A stretch of DNA of 64,000 nucleotides from Humulus lupulus (GCF_963169125.1 NC_084794.1:229907219-229971218), one strand, 5' to 3'; counted from the stretch's first letter, positions 22,246 to 34,865 are shown. Notes: generated by a model not told the origin, from the letters alone. Numbers and translations are program-made.

Positions 22246-22790
22246 CAGGGATCAATATCCTCACTCGGGGTGGCTCCCCTGCAACTGACTAGCTGAGGTT
22301 CTTCCATCCCAGGATTATCTCTGACTTCCTGAGATTCCTCTCCTCGATCCTGCACGGCCATTGTCTGCTGCCCGGGTTGTGATTTTCCCTTCATGGAAAT
22401 GCTATAGCATTCCCTAGCAGTGAGTTGATCACCTCGGACAGTACATATTCCCGTGGATGAAGGGAATTTTATCGCGAGGTGGCGGACAGAAGTTATAGCT
22501 TCGAATGCCATCAGCGTGGGCCTACCCAAGATTGTGTTGTATGTGGTCAAACAATCCACGACCACAAATTCGAGCAACTTAGAAACAGTTTGTGGTCCTT
22601 CACCTAGGGTTATAACCAACTCGATTGTTCCGATAGCTGTTGAACCTTCTCCAGAAAACCCGTACAACATCATGGAGGTTACCTTTAGTTCAGCCACAGA
22701 CAATCCCATTTTCTCCAATGTGGACCTAAATAGCAGGTTCACAGAGCTCCCGTTGTCGACCAAGGTCCGCCTAACTCTCTGATTGGCGAG
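22246..22790 (-). pseudogene. Tat-1 retroviral-type aspartic protease region
   Basis: Minus-strand frame with the protease active site VDNGSSVNLLF (D-x-G-S-S). It continues with ELVITLGEG and the second conserved block YNTILGRPTLMAFEAITS. It lies between gag and RT, as expected for gag-pro-pol. It ends in a Ser/Glu-rich linker before a stop at about 22245. Confidence 0.9.
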
Positions 22791-25305
22791 CTAGACGCTT
22801 ATGACTAGAGGGTCGTTATGCGGGAACTGGACATGACTAGCGTCTTCTTCAGTAAAACTGATCGGCTGTTTCTCCAATCGTTGCTGTTTAGACAAACGCT
22901 GCTCCGGGACGAACTCAACTCCATTGTGAGACCTCAGCTCATTGCCATACCTATTTTGGGCATTTCTGCTCATGCCTGCCAGATGAGGGCCTCCGGAGAT
23001 GGTGGTTATTTCTCCCCCGATTATCGGAGGAGGGGTGTTCTGACTCACCCGGGCTCCGGTCTGATTTGCAGGGGCTTCCGGAGCTGATTGAATGTTTTGC
23101 CCAGCAGGGTGATTAGGAGTGACTCGAATCTGGGAATACTGAGCCAAGGGCCCAGCCCTGATGAGCGTCTTGATCTCATCTTTCAAATGCCTGCAGTCAT
23201 CGGTGTTGTGACCGATGTCATTGTGGAATCGACAAAATTTTGAAGGGTCTCTCTTCGCCCTTTGATTTTTTAGAGGCTCCGGCTTCTTCCACGAAAAGCG
23301 GGCAGAGTTCACCAAGAAGATGCGCTCCTTGGTATCCATGAGGTTGGATTAAGTCACGTAGATTGGTTTGAATTTCTCCACGGGCTTATTTTTCTTTGAA
23401 CCATTCTGGCCACCTTTTCCATTTCCCTTCCTCTTGCTTCCTCCCCCGTGGTTATTCTGGGTAACGGTTTGAGTCGTAGCTGCCTTACCTCTCCAACGCG
23501 CTGGGCAAGGACTTGGCTGGTTCCTGGAACTGAAGCTCGCACCTCTTCCAAGTTGATCCATCTCTGAGCTTATTCAAGAACTCATCCACTATGTTGACGC
23601 CTTTTCTCTGGATCTCTTTCAACAGGTCGCCTCCAACAAGGATTCCTGTTCTCATTGCCATAAGCCTAAAGCTTTCATCCGCGTCTCTAGCTCGCGCAGC
23701 GATGTTGGCAAACCTACTCAAGTAAGCCTTTAGAGGCTCTCCGAGCTACTGCTTTACGTTTACCAGAGAGTTTGCCTTTATCCAAGCTGCTTGAGAAGCC
23801 CGGAATGCCCTCTGGAAGTCAGCGGAGAAGCTCTTCCACGAGCTGATAGAATGCTTCTTGTATTGCTTGAACCATTGCCTGGCCGATCCGACCACAGTCG
23901 AAGGGAATACTAAGCATCTTAACTCGGGTCCAATGTTATGGGCCATCATTAGGGTATTGAACATCCCCAAGTGGTCGGACAGATCTCCATCTCCGTCGAA
24001 TTTTGATAAATGGGGCATCCTGAAACCTAGTGGGTATGGTGTTGGTGCGATGTTGGGGGCAAAAAGCTCGAGCTCGTCCCCTGAGTCGTACTCATATTTT
24101 TCCTTTTCTGATAGAAGTCTTTTCACCAGTTCCTCCATCTGGGCCAGCCTCTCGAGGGTTGGGTCCTTGGTTCCCTAGGGCTGTTCAATAGCTGCCATTC
24201 GACCGTATGCATTTGACGGGTTATTGTCCCTCCAAGTTCGAGCTTGGTTTGGTGGGGCATCCCCGTTGTCGCGTACTTCGGAAGGACTTCCCTCATGGTG
24301 AGTGCTGCTGACTCCATCGCGAGGCAGATTGGTCCTTTGTGAGTTTAGGCGATCTCGCATATCGGTATGTGGGTCAACCCGAGGGTTTTGAGCTGAACTC
24401 AGCTGATTCCTCAGATCTGCCTTGGTCCTACCACTTCGACGATCCTCCGTCGAATAACTTCCATTAGAGAAGCTTAGAGCTTGCGGTCGAGGATGAGGAT
24501 CTGGAGCATTCTTGCGTGCTCACAGGACATGAGCAAGGTTAGCGGGAGGAGGATTCCTCCTGCTGTTTTCATAGACAGGGACGACTCGAGCAGAACGAGG
24601 TGGGTACGGATGCCTGATCGGCGACGGAGGGTGTCTGATTGGTGAAGCAATTCTCGTTCCATCAGGTCGGATCAAACTAGCCCGCGGTTGCTCTGCTCCA
24701 CCATTTCTGGCTCCCTGTGCATGGCGATCTGATCGCGGTATAGGGAAGTCGATCGGGACATGCCATCTTTGCGAGTTTGTCCTTGACCGTCTGCGTGGGT
24801 TTCCATGGGCATTCAACAGTGGCGTTGAACTCGGAGTCGAGGTTCTGACCGACCGGCTTACTCGTTGGTGATCCCTGGGAAAGCCACCAAACGGGGTTTC
24901 TTGGTGATTGGGTGACACGAGAGTAGAACTTGGGGTTGAGGTTCTAACCGATCAACTTGGCCTGGGTCAACTATCCCGGCGAGACTTATGAATCCCACCT
25001 TGCCTCTTTCCGACGTTAACGTCGGTTGCAAGAGGGGGTAGCCGAGCCAAGACTTCCTCGATTTGCTTATTTTCCTTGGCTAGATGGCTCCTCAACTGCA
25101 TGTTCTCCATCTCTACCGCAGTCAAGTAATTCGAGTTTGGATTCAGCGGTAGAGGTGCTGAACTTCCGGTGTCGCCATGGCCCATCGGTTTTTTTCCCGA
25201 TCGCTGCTGGATCTCCTGGCCTTGTTCATCAGAAACAGTGGTATGGTGAGCCTCCTGCCCACCATGCTGATCCGTTTCATTACCGTGCCTTGAATGAGTG
25301 ACCAC
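22791..25305 (-). pseudogene. Tat-1 gag, broken into several frames
   Basis: From the right: an N-terminal piece (about 25305-24967) with a coiled-coil stretch MENMQLRSHLAKENKQIEEV; a Pro/Arg-rich linker (24918-24175); the retrotransposon gag capsid domain (24138-23746) with FRMPHLSKFDGDGDLSDHL and SARQWFKQYKKHSISSW; and a C-terminal part (23339-22791) with the zinc-binding CRFHNDIGHNTDDC, a CX2HX4HX4C variant typical of Tat gag. Several stops and frame changes separate the pieces. The protein would package element RNA in virus-like particles. Confidence 0.88.
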
Positions 25306-25344
25306 CGTGATGAACTTTTTCCTGAATCTTTTTCAATGGCCCTA

Positions 25345-25373
25345 ATTCGCAGCTCTCAATGAAAGCACCAAAC
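25345..25373 (-). promoter_or_regulatory. Tat-1 leader / primer-binding region
   Basis: Directly inside the 5' LTR the sense strand reads GTTTGGTGCTTTCATTGAGA. The same sequence stands at the same place in Tat-2 (49070-49090). Its exact conservation next to the LTR suggests the primer binding site, but I cannot name the tRNA from sequence alone. Confidence 0.55.
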
Positions 25374-26166
25374 TGTTGACGCGGTTTTTCGCCAATAGTG
25401 TATTACGAAAATTAGCTGGAATAAACTAGTGCTTAAGGGTAAACCGTAAGGAGAATAATCACTCTTCAAGTTACTTAGAATGATATAGTAAGAAAACTTG
25501 TTCCTTTTTACGTGGTTCGAAGGTTAAAATCCCCCTAGTCCACGAGTCAATATTATTAATGTATGTCTCTCTCTATTTTGACAGAATATTTGCATTACAC
25601 AGAGAAAACCCAACCCCTTTTCTATCCAAGGTCTTGGTATTTATATGAGAATGATCCCTGGGTAGGTGTTGGGATCATCCCGTGATCCCTTGATCCCTCA
25701 CATCATTTCTATGACACTAATGATTAACATTTACATTTTATATTGAAGTGTGGTCTAATCATTAGGTAAAATGGATCATGGATCGCATGGTCTAAATCAG
25801 GCGTGTGATGTCTGATCATGCACATTTATATTGCGTATCCGGGATTTCGGGAGTAAACAGACACGTGATGTCTGTTTACGCACGTTTATGTTGCATGGTC
25901 AACTTTATAAAGATCTTGGGGTACGTCAGACCTCTGGCATACCACGAGCTAGCGTAACGTCAGCTCATACCTTTTGATGCTATACCCCACAAATGGTTCC
26001 AGGCAGTATGTTGCTTTGAACTCATCAGCTCGAGCTATTTGTCTAGGGAATCGTGCTAAATTCCCCCGGATGGAAAGTGAACACGTGGAACATCGATTAT
26101 AGCCTTTTGCTAGCCAGCTGTACCTGAGCTGCCTAAAAAGGTACGTGATGATTTTCAGGGTGTACA
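25374..26166 (-). repeat. 5' LTR of Tat-1 (right copy)
   Basis: TGTTGACGCGG...GGTGTACA on the plus strand, about 793 bp, matching 9469-10260 with scattered substitutions. It is followed by the target duplication AGTTG (26167-26171). Confidence 0.94.
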
Positions 26167-26812
26167 AGTTGGCACCGAGGTAGCATGGAGAGGGTCTCGC
26201 AACACCATTGCTTGTGTCCCCCTAAGGAAGGCTTCCGACTGTGTTATTCTCAAGGCAAACTTCTTTTTCAAGAATAGGATTTATTTATGTATTTCAAGTT
26301 TGACTGACCCTAATGTTCAAGTTTGACTGACATACCCTAAGGCTGGTCCATTAATGTTCAAATTAATTAATCGTTGAATTAGTAATTATTTTTTATGTGT
26401 TCTTTAATTGTTGCCTTCATGCATCACGTTTACTATTCTGAAAACTACTGATATTTATTATATGCATAAATTCATCTTTGTTTATTTATTTATTTATTTA
26501 TTTATTTTCAACAATCATGTCTAGCTCAAATCTTGTATCTTCTTTACTTGCTAATGAAAAGTTGATTGGTGAAAACTACATGAAATGGAAATCAAACGTG
26601 GACATTGTATTAATATGTGAGAACCACAATTTTTTCTTGACTGAGGAATGTCCTGAATACCCTCCCGCTACTACTGCCAAAACTGCAAGGGAGAAGTTTG
26701 ATAATTAGATCTTATCAAACAACAAAGCAGAGTGTTATAAGCTTGCGAGTATGAGCGATGTGCTCAGAAAGAAGTTGGAAAACACTAAGAATGCTTATGA
26801 GATCTAGGATAC

Positions 26813-29283
26813 TGTAACGCCCTGATTACTCCAAGACAGTTACTGTGAACTTTGAACCGTGCTTAACTCGCTAATCGAGTTCTTTGGTTATAAACGTGCT
26901 TCTAGGTGTTATTAATAGGTTAAGGTGTAAAACCAATTAAAATGAAAGGATATATTTTATTTAAAACATAAAACTGTTCATGGGCCCATAAAAACATTTA
27001 CAAGTTATTCACAATCCAAAATGGTCATTACAGTGTAAAATTTACCACCCGCCGACCTAAGCGGCAAAATTAGGGTTAACCCCTAGTTCCTTTGAGAAAC
27101 TCCTTGGCTGTGGTGGTCAAGCAGCCGCATATGTACACATTACCACCTAAGCTCTCCACTCAAGGTTGGGTGAGCTTTTCTTTCCCTTTACCTGCACCAC
27201 ATAGCACCCATGAGCCAAAGCCCAGCAAGAAAACTCATTACTGCATATAAATATTATCAAATGATTATCATTATAATCATACAGAGTTTGTAGCTATGAA
27301 CAGATGAGTGAATATCACTTTGTGGTTACGTTAACCATGAAGAAGCGTATAGCTCTAATCAGATGAGTGTTTTAACACTTGAGGTTCTGTTAAACCATAA
27401 TGAGTGATTGACGAGCAAGTCACTACGGGGCTCAGTACCCATAGGCATGTGACTAAACAGTCACTGGGGCTCTCTGGCCCTGGCTCTAATCAAATGAGTG
27501 ACTGACAAGTAAGTCACTACGGGGCTCAGTACCCATAGCCATGTGACTAAACAGTCACTGGGGCTCTCTGGCCCTGGCTCTAAATGACTAGCCTTTGGCT
27601 AGACAAGCGCTTATAATTTTCATCGAACTTGAGGTCGGTCCGACATTAATGCTCATTTAAGTCATTCAATGCAGATGTCGATTAGATCTAATCTTTGTCG
27701 GCCTGCGTTAACACGCTAAGACCGCTCTTGACTTTTTAGTCAATACCATGTGACCAGTGCTCAGTACTACTGCCGAACTTGACTAATGAGTCACAGCTTC
27801 ACAGTTAATACTGACACCATTACCAAATCTGACTATTTAGTTAGTGCCATGCACAAGTGAGCAAGATTTGCTAAGCATTCAATATGCAATCAATGTCCAC
27901 ATTTAAACATTCAACATGCCTCAAGAATAACCATGTCTGTCACATATGGGGTGCAGTTTTCTTACCTATGGTTCGAGCAAGAGATAGTAACAAAATGACC
28001 CTTGAGAACGATCGACCTTTTGATTCCTTAGCGGTTACCTAATCATAACCAATTATAACCTCGATTAATGAAAATCAACAATGAAAGGGTCTTGACCTAA
28101 ACCTCACTCTCGGGACCCCGAACTGTATCCAAACGGTGAGTAGATTCGATCCCGAGCCTTAAGGGTTGAAACCCCAAGCCAAAAACCCTTAAAAATGCAC
28201 AAACCAGGAATTTGATGAAGCAGGGTAGCGCTACCCCCTGGCGCCCCAGCACTTAAGTCAGCAAGAACCCTCTTGGCTAGCGCTGTAGCGCTACACTCAG
28301 CCAGAAACGCCCTGAAACTTTCCCCCTTCGACTCCACCATTTCCAACCTGAACCAAAAGCTTCCAAACCTCATTTTAAGTCCTAAATGAACCCAAAAACC
28401 ATCTACACATGTCCTAGGCATCACAACCCCAAGAACCCTAGCCAAAAACTCCCATCAATTCCCTTCAACCAATTTAGAAAACCACGCTGAAAACCAAAGC
28501 AAAAACAGAGCAAAGCTAGAGTTTTAATGGCTAGAAACTTACCTCAAGCTCAGATTAGGATCCTCTTCAATAGTGGAACACAATCCTAAGCCCTCAAGAT
28601 CCACTTTCCTAGCTTGAATCCTCAATAACAGCTCAAAAATCGTAAAGAAAAAGGGAGAAGAAAAGAGGTACGGGAGGAATGTTTTGATACTCTGTTTTGG
28701 CCTAAGTTCCACAACCTTCAATGGCTTAAATCAACCTTAAGGTGAAATGACCTTTTTGCCCCTAGGTCATTTAAAGGTTTCTAAAGACTCCCAAGGGTAA
28801 AACTGTCATTTCCCGCCTATTTTGTTAATCATAATTAACACCTTCCAATTCCCGTTATTCTCAATATTCTCAAATACCACTAATTCATATCCCATTACCC
28901 TTTTATTCCCGGCAACGCTCTAATCACCAAATTACCCCAAGGTTCAGCTCGAGCCTCGAACTTAATCCCGTTATGACTAAACCGCTAACTTGCACTAAAA
29001 AATCATCTCATGTCGAATGGCTCGAACAAATCCACGTTATAATGTGGTCTCAACAATAGCTCACCGACATGCATACAAATATACAATTACGCCCTCAATG
29101 GGCCAAATTACCAAAATACCCCTGTGATGAAATATGGACCCACATGCATGCATTTAACATCATATTATAATATAATTCACATAAACATGCATATAATAGT
29201 TTAATGACATAATAAATCAATTATGGTCCTCCCGGCCTACTAATCCAACCATTAAACCACATTAGGGAGTTTAGGGCATTACA
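26813..29283 (-). mobile_element. Solo LTR, 2471 bp, with GATAC target duplication
   Basis: TGTAACGCCCTGATTAC begins at 26813 and GGGCATTACA ends at 29283. The ends are inverted complements (TGTAACGCCC/GGGCATTACA). GATAC flanks both sides (26808-26812 and 29284-29288), and the interrupted gag frame continues across. No gag or pol is inside, so this is a solo LTR of a gypsy-type element left by LTR-LTR recombination. Orientation is uncertain. A diverged relative is at 60412-60960. Confidence 0.88.
27402..27588. repeat. 94-bp tandem duplication within the solo LTR
   Basis: GAGTGATTGACGAGCAAGTC at 27402 recurs at 27496 as GAGTGACTGACAAGTAAGTC. The following CACTACGGGGCTCAGTACCC and CAGTCACTGGGGCTCTCTGG are shared. 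The relic at 60520-60635 carries similar GTGAC...GGGGCCC...CCCTGGCT repeats, so the motif is a family trait. Confidence 0.9.
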
Positions 29284-29900
29284 GATACCCTTCAAGATAT
29301 GTTTGGGCAGCAGTCAGATCAGTGCAGGCATGAGGCTACCAGATCCTACATGACCAAGAAAATAAAGAAATGAGTTTCTATCAGAGAACATGTATTATAC
29401 ATGATCAATATAATGCACGATGCCATTATCCATGGGGCAATCATTGATGAAATGACTTAAGTAAGCATTATACTTAAATCGCTTTCTCCAACTTTTAAAG
29501 GTTTCACAACCAATTATGTCATGAACAAATTATTATATAACATGACACAACTGTTGAATGAATTGCAAACTTAGGAATCTCTTAACAAAGGTTCTGAGAA
29601 ATAAGGAGAAGCAAATGTTGATGATTCTAATACATCCTCTTCAAAGGCTAAAACCAAAAAGAGGGAAAATGGAAATGGAAAGGACAAGGAGAAAGAAAAA
29701 GACAAGAATCCAAAGAAGCCCAACAAGCCATCCAAAGGCAAAGAGAACAAGAACACCAAGAGCTCCAAAAAGAAGACCCCTAAAGGGACTTGTTTTCACT
29801 GTGGAGTAGATGGTTACTGGAAGAGAAACTGTCCAAAGTATCTCGCTGACCTTGAAGAGAAAAAGAAAGGTAAATTTGATTTACTTATGCTAGAAGCTTG

Positions 29901-31619
29901 TTTAGTGGAAGACAATTCCTCATCCTGGATAGTAGATTTAGGAGCCACTAATCATGTTTTTTTTTCTTTATAGATTCTTAGTTCGACGAGGAAGCTTGTT
30001 GATGGAGAGGTGACTATGAGGGTAAGCAATGGTAAGATTGTCTCTGCAGTAGCCGTTGGAACAACCCTTTTGGAATTTGAGAAGAATAAATTTCTTGTTT
30101 TAGAGAACATTTATTATATTCCTGGATTTGCTAGAAACTTAATTTCTGTTTCTATGTTGCATGAAGAGGGTTTTAAAATTTCTTTTAATAATAATTCGAT
30201 TGTTATTTCAAGATATGTTATGCAAAATCTATTGATGGGATTTATAAACTGCAAGCTAAAGAGAAATCTGCTTATAATTCTAAATTATTTAAAACAACTA
30301 ATCCTAGATCTATTAAACGACAAAAGACTGATTCCGATAGTGAAACATATCTGTGGCACTTGAGATTGGGTCATATTGGTCTAGACAGAATTAATAGGCT
30401 TGTAAATGATGGTCCTTTAAGAGAACTATCTATTGGATCTTTCCCTATTTGTGAATCTTGTTTAGAAGGCAAAATGACCAAGAGACCTTTCTCTGCTAAA
30501 GGTTCAAGAGCTACAAAACCACTTCAGCTGGTACATACGGATGTTTGTGGTCCACTTAATGAATAATCAAGAGGAGGTTATGAATACTTCGTCATTTTCA
30601 TTGATGATTATTCAAGATATGGTTACCTATATCTAATGCAAAAAAAATCTGAAACTTTTGGAAAGTTCAAAGAATTTCAAGCAGAGGCTGAAATGCAATT
30701 AGGTAAATCACTAAAAGCTCTTCGATCTGATCAAGGAGGAGAGTACTTGGATTTTGAATTCAAGGACCATCTGCGTGAGCATGGTATTCAATCCCAACTC
30801 ACAACACATGGAACGCCACAACAAAATGGTGTTTCAGAAAGACGGAACATAACGTTATTAGATATGGTTAGATCAATGATGAGTTTCTCATCATTATCAC
30901 TGTCATTCTGGGGTTATGCGATTCAATGTGCTTTATACATATTGAATGTTGTTCCATCTAAGTCTATCCAGAAAACACCCATGGAATTATGGAATGTTTG
31001 TAAACCTAGTTTACACCATTTTCGAATTTGGGGGTGTCCGACACACATGCTTAAAGGAAACACCGGGAAGTTGGAATCACGCTCTGAAGTGTGCATGTTT
31101 GTGGGATATTCCAAAGAGAGAAGGGGTGGAATTTTCTATAGTCCAAAAGAAAATAAAACATTTGTATCGACAAATGCAACTTTTCTTGAACATGACTATG
31201 TTAATAACCACCTTGCAGTAAGGTTGTACTGAAGGAGATGGTCTCGAATGAAGTTGTAAAGTCACCAGCAACAACCAATGAAAAATCGCAATAGGAAACT
31301 GCTAGTTCTAGTCAGAATAGTGGAGAGCCTTGTCGTAGTGGGAGGGTTAGTAAGCAACCCACACGCTATGAACACGAAGTTCAAATGCTTGTGTCTGACA
31401 CAAACAAAGACGATCCATTGACATTTAAAGATGCAATGAATGATTCAGACAAGGAAAAATGGCAAGACGCCATGAACCAAGAAATGGAATCTATGTATTC
31501 CAATTATGTATGGGTTCTTGAAGATCCACTTGAGAATATCAAACTTATTGGTTGCAAGTGGATATTCAAGAAGAAAAGAGGAGCGGATGGGAAAGTAGAG
31601 ACTTTCAAAGCAAGACTAT
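29901..31619 (+). pseudogene. Copia 3 protease, integrase and RT start
   Basis: Protease site IVDLGATNHVF (usual DSGATNH; Ser to Leu). GAG-pre-integrase at 30360-30540 (LRLGHIGLDRINR-like, CESCLEGKMTKRPFS). A stop at about 30565, then the integrase core: FIDDYSRYGYLYLMQ, ALRSDQGGEYLDFEF and QQNGVSERRN, so the catalytic D, D and E are all visible. The frame is open from 30636 to 31232, then shifts. RT begins (DPLTFKDAMNDSDKEKWQDA, GCKWIFKKKRGADGKVETFKARL) and is cut at about 31617, before the palm domain, where T-rich LTR-derived DNA begins. Confidence 0.9.
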
Positions 31620-32130
31620 TTTTTTTTTTAATTTACAGATTTATTTTTTAAATTTGTATATTTTTTTTAAGTAAGACTTATGAGAAAATAAAAAAGGTAC
31701 TCAATAATTCGCTCTGTGAAAAAGAACGATACTTTTCAATCTCTCCCTGAAAAGATACAGAACCAATTTCAGGCATTATTCTCTTGATCTCATGTGTTGA
31801 GTACATCAAGTAGAATCACAAATTTAACTATCCTTTATTCTCTAAGTGCCCACACACTTCTTGAGGTGTAGAGAATGTTGTGGAAGATCTTGGTGTGAGT
31901 ATCTCAGAGCAGCTTTGATAGGAAGTTCGTTCATAATATGAAAAGATAGCAATGACACTTGATAGGCATCAAGAGGTATGTTCTCTATTTTCTTGCTTAT
32001 GATTAATGTATGTATATATATTAATGGATCCGCATATTTAAAGGTAGTTTAATATGTTGCCAAATTTTTTGTTGTACACTGGGCCAACCGACCACATTTC
32101 TGCTGCGTATTAGGAAACTCGTTCCTAACA
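31620..32130 (+). repeat. 3' part of the copia 3 LTR
   Basis: Shares TCTCATGTGTTGAG.ACATC, AAGATCTTGGTGTGAG and AAAAGATAGCA-type blocks with 20860-21100 of the copia 2 LTR, in the same order. It therefore represents the last 500 bp of the LTR, fused to RT by an internal deletion. The end at CCTAACA (32130) is inferred. Confidence 0.75.
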
Positions 32131-32627
32131 GGTACGACTCAACAACTCACACTCCCACTACGTCGCCTGACACAGAAATACGTATAGCATTCCCTGACAG
32201 TACCAAGGGCATGTTCCCCATAAAGTGACTACCTTACTGCGGCGGGCCCCGCAAATCTCGCTTGAGCCGTGATCTCTATTCAATGCGACCCAATGCATTG
32301 AAATGTATTAATCCCTCATTTATGGGAATAATATGTATTAATAACTGATGATTAACATTAATGACCCCAACCTCTATAAATAGGGCTGAGAATCTCATTG
32401 TTAAGGGTTCAGATTTTTTGTTGAGAGAAATACTTGTACCCAGAGCACTCTAAACACAACCTGAGAAGATACTGTAGAAGCTTGCAACCACAAGCTTGAA
32501 ATCTCCCTAATACAAAAAACTCGTGGACTAAGGTTCTTTTATAACCTGAACCACGTAAAAACCTGTGTTTATATAGCTATTTCTTTAACCTCTTTTATAA
32601 AAGTTGATAATGAAAATACAGTCAACA
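32131..32627 (+). repeat. Tat-type LTR fragment, plus orientation
   Basis: Contains TATAAATAGGG (32375-32385), then ACTCGTGGACTA...GAACCACGTAAAAA near 32519-32562, and ends GTCAACA near 32627. The same block, in the minus direction, occurs in both Tat LTR pairs. The start is truncated or undetectable and no target duplication was found. Confidence 0.65.
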
Positions 32628-33953
32628 TATATTATTAAACAAAAAATAAAAATAAAAGTTATTAAACACATTTATTATTTTTTATTTTTAAAAACAAAAA
32701 ATAAAAATAGTTACCAAACATATTTTTATTTAAAAAAAAAGAAACAAAAATAAAAATAATATTTCCAATTTTGTATTTAAAAAAATCACTAACAAACATT
32801 TTAACCCAACACAACCCATTATGATTGCATTTTATATATTTTTATATGAGAGGTACTTTAAATAAAATTTAACCAGCATTCTATTAGCTCAAGAGAAATG
32901 AGGAAAGATATTATTTCTTTATTTGATTAGTATCTAACAAAGATGAATAACCACTTTAAAGAACGACTTTTCTACAATTTTGATGTAAGATATGGCATTA
33001 TCTTATGGTTTGATTAATTTTTATACCCATATTAAATTCTATTCCATTATATATTTTTTCTACTATTAACATTTTCATTTCTATTTTAATTATCTCTAAC
33101 CAAACAAGAAGTCATGCAATTTGTAACCTTCATCGAAGTTAAATTTTCTACACAATGAAAACGGAAAATTAGTCACTTTTAACAACTACATATTTACTAT
33201 GCTCAACTTAAAAATGTTCCTCAAACAATGAGAACTATAACTAATTAAAAAAAGTAATAAATTAACTCACTAATCAAAATAATATTACCACAGCGAAAGG
33301 GCATGATTTATTTATTGGAAACAATGGAACTAATTTTGAAATAAGGATGAAGAAGATGAAAACTAAAATGCATTTGCATTCTCTCACTAGTTACTCCTAC
33401 AAAACAAAAGTAAAAATGCCATTTTTGAAAATGACTTGTAAAAGTGCATTAGATCCCTAAACACTCAATAAAAATTCTAGGCCCATCTATACCAATCCCA
33501 AAGCCCAAAACATCAACCATGTTCATCCTTAACAAAAGCAAACCCTAACAAAAATCATATAATAATTAATTAAAAAATATATAAAAGTAGGCCCCACATG
33601 ACCAATCTGAGCCCGAGTTGTGCCGAGTGCCATACGAGTCAAGCTTCTGCTAACTTAACTCAGCACATTTGTCACCGACCTTTATACAATAATTTTATTT
33701 TATTTTTATATACTAATGTTGAGTTTGAATTTTTAATTTTTTGTATTAATATCAATTTTTTTCCGAAATAGAAGAAGAATAATAACAATAAATAATAAAT
33801 TATAAAACTATAAAAGGATGGAATAAAACGAAGGCCACCACTTACTTCCTTTTTGGGATTTTTGGACACATACACTATCTTATGCCCGTTTCTTAATATT
33901 GAATATAATAAAAATAAAAATAAAAAATGTATTTTTGTAAAATGAAATAAAAA
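32628..33953. other. AT-rich intergenic DNA upstream of the TRAF gene
   Basis: Simple A/T-rich sequence with many A and T runs. No gene, LTR or long repeat was recognised. The last few hundred bases presumably contain the promoter of the TRAF1a-like gene, but no convincing TATA box can be singled out from the background. Confidence 0.6.
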
Positions 33954-34865
33954 AATGATTTTTCTTTGTTTTTTTTGGTTTCTTTTTCTTATTACAATTT
34001 CTCTATATTTCTCTCTCTCTTCTCATTGTCCGTGCTTTTGCTCTCTCCGACCTATCTTTATTTATTTCTCATTTTCTCTCTCTAGAATCTCAGGGCTTTC
34101 GTTGGCCATTCAGACTCTCTGGTCTTCTTTCCAGGTTTGTACCGCCATTCGATCTATATGCGATGTCGTCTCTGGTCTTCCTTTTGTATGTTTAGATTGG
34201 CCTGCCTGTGTTTCATAGGGTTTCGTTTTTAATGACGGTTTCGGGGGGTTTTCTTAGCTCCGATCTTACTTTTATGGCGTCAATGATTATGGGTTTTAGC
34301 TAGACTTCAGTTTTTGATACGGGTTTATTGTGATTCTTACTTTTCTTTGAGGTTTTGTTTTTAATTTATATTGGTTATTTCAATCTGGGTTCTTATTTTC
34401 TTGTTATCATCATTTATTTTTATTTATTTTCTTGATTTGGGGTTTATTTATTTTCTGTATTTTGAAGGTGGGTTCCTGTTTTTTTTCGTTCTTTTTTTTT
34501 CTTTTTGTATAAAAGAATTATAAATGTTGGGTTTAACTGGTGTTTTCCTTATTAGTTTTTTGATGGTTTGAGTTTTGATTGATTTAAAATTAACTTAGAG
34601 ATTGTAATATAATCAGTTTATTGTTTAAGTTGATGATGAAATGAATATTCATACGTCTATCTTGCTTTTCATTAGCTACGTTACTGCACACCCAAAACAG
34701 AAAAATGTTCAAATTTTGTTTTGGTAGATTGCGAAGCTTTCTTTTTGTAATGTATGTAAAGTGAAGCTTAATAACTTGGTCTTAATGTTACAATTTCTAG
34801 GTGAAGTTCCTCTTGTTGGCGAACTGAGTGGAAGAAGCGCTGGGGAAGAAGTTTTTGAGTGGGAA
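33954..34865 (+). promoter_or_regulatory. TRAF1A: 5' UTR with a leader intron of the TRAF1a-like gene
   Basis: A CT-rich stretch (34000-34090, repeated TCTCTCT) is typical of plant transcription starts. A donor CCAG|GTTTGT at 34134/34135 and an acceptor TTTCTAG at 34800 define a 666-bp intron. The remaining leader exon, 34801-34865, has no ATG before the start codon at 34866. The transcription start itself is not determined. Confidence 0.6.

Larger units (their letters stand above)
9469..26166 (-). mobile_element. Ty3/gypsy Tat-lineage element (Tat-1), 16.7 kb with nested copia
   Basis: Near-identical LTRs of about 792 bp (9469-10260 and 25374-26166) lie in direct orientation and are flanked by the 5-bp duplication AGTTG (9464-9468 and 26167-26171). 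Gag, protease and RT read on the minus strand from the right LTR, so sense is minus. Downstream of pol, towards the left LTR, lie a 116-bp tandem array and an antisense ORF of the 'putative gypsy-type transposase' kind. That arrangement is typical of large Tat/Ogre-Retand elements. The middle of pol (RT end, RNase H, integrase core) is missing and occupied by about 5.2 kb of chimeric copia DNA. Many stops interrupt gag and pol. Confidence 0.93.
26517..29900 (+). pseudogene. Copia 3 gag, split by a solo LTR
   Basis: Start ATG at 26517 (MSSSNLVSSLLANEKLIGEN). Stops occur at about 26706 and 26805. Gag resumes after the inserted LTR at 29289, with DMFGQQSDQCRHEATRSYMT, further stops near 29369 and 29457, FTTNYVMNKLLYNMTQLLNE, and a Lys-rich stretch (29630-29780). 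The zinc knuckle (29797-29838) reads CFHCGVDGYWKRNC. The family norm has His at the Tyr position, so the third ligand is lost. Without the inserted LTR the reading is continuous at gag level apart from the stops. Confidence 0.88.
26172..32130 (+). mobile_element. Copia element 3, internally deleted, host of Tat-1 and a solo LTR
   Basis: After the Tat-1 duplication come a non-coding leader (26172-26516), gag, protease, integrase, the start of RT, and then a jump to the end of an LTR. The order and sequence match copia 2. It is interrupted by a solo LTR (26813-29283), and Tat-1 sits in its leader. No 5' LTR or primer site was found. The right end is taken as CCTAACA at 32130, the complement of the TGTTAGG LTR start of copia 2. 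Confidence 0.75.

Noticed and set aside
29558..29809. Lys/Arg-rich 83-codon frame
   Set aside because: It is an off-frame reading of the Lys-rich gag region of copia 3.
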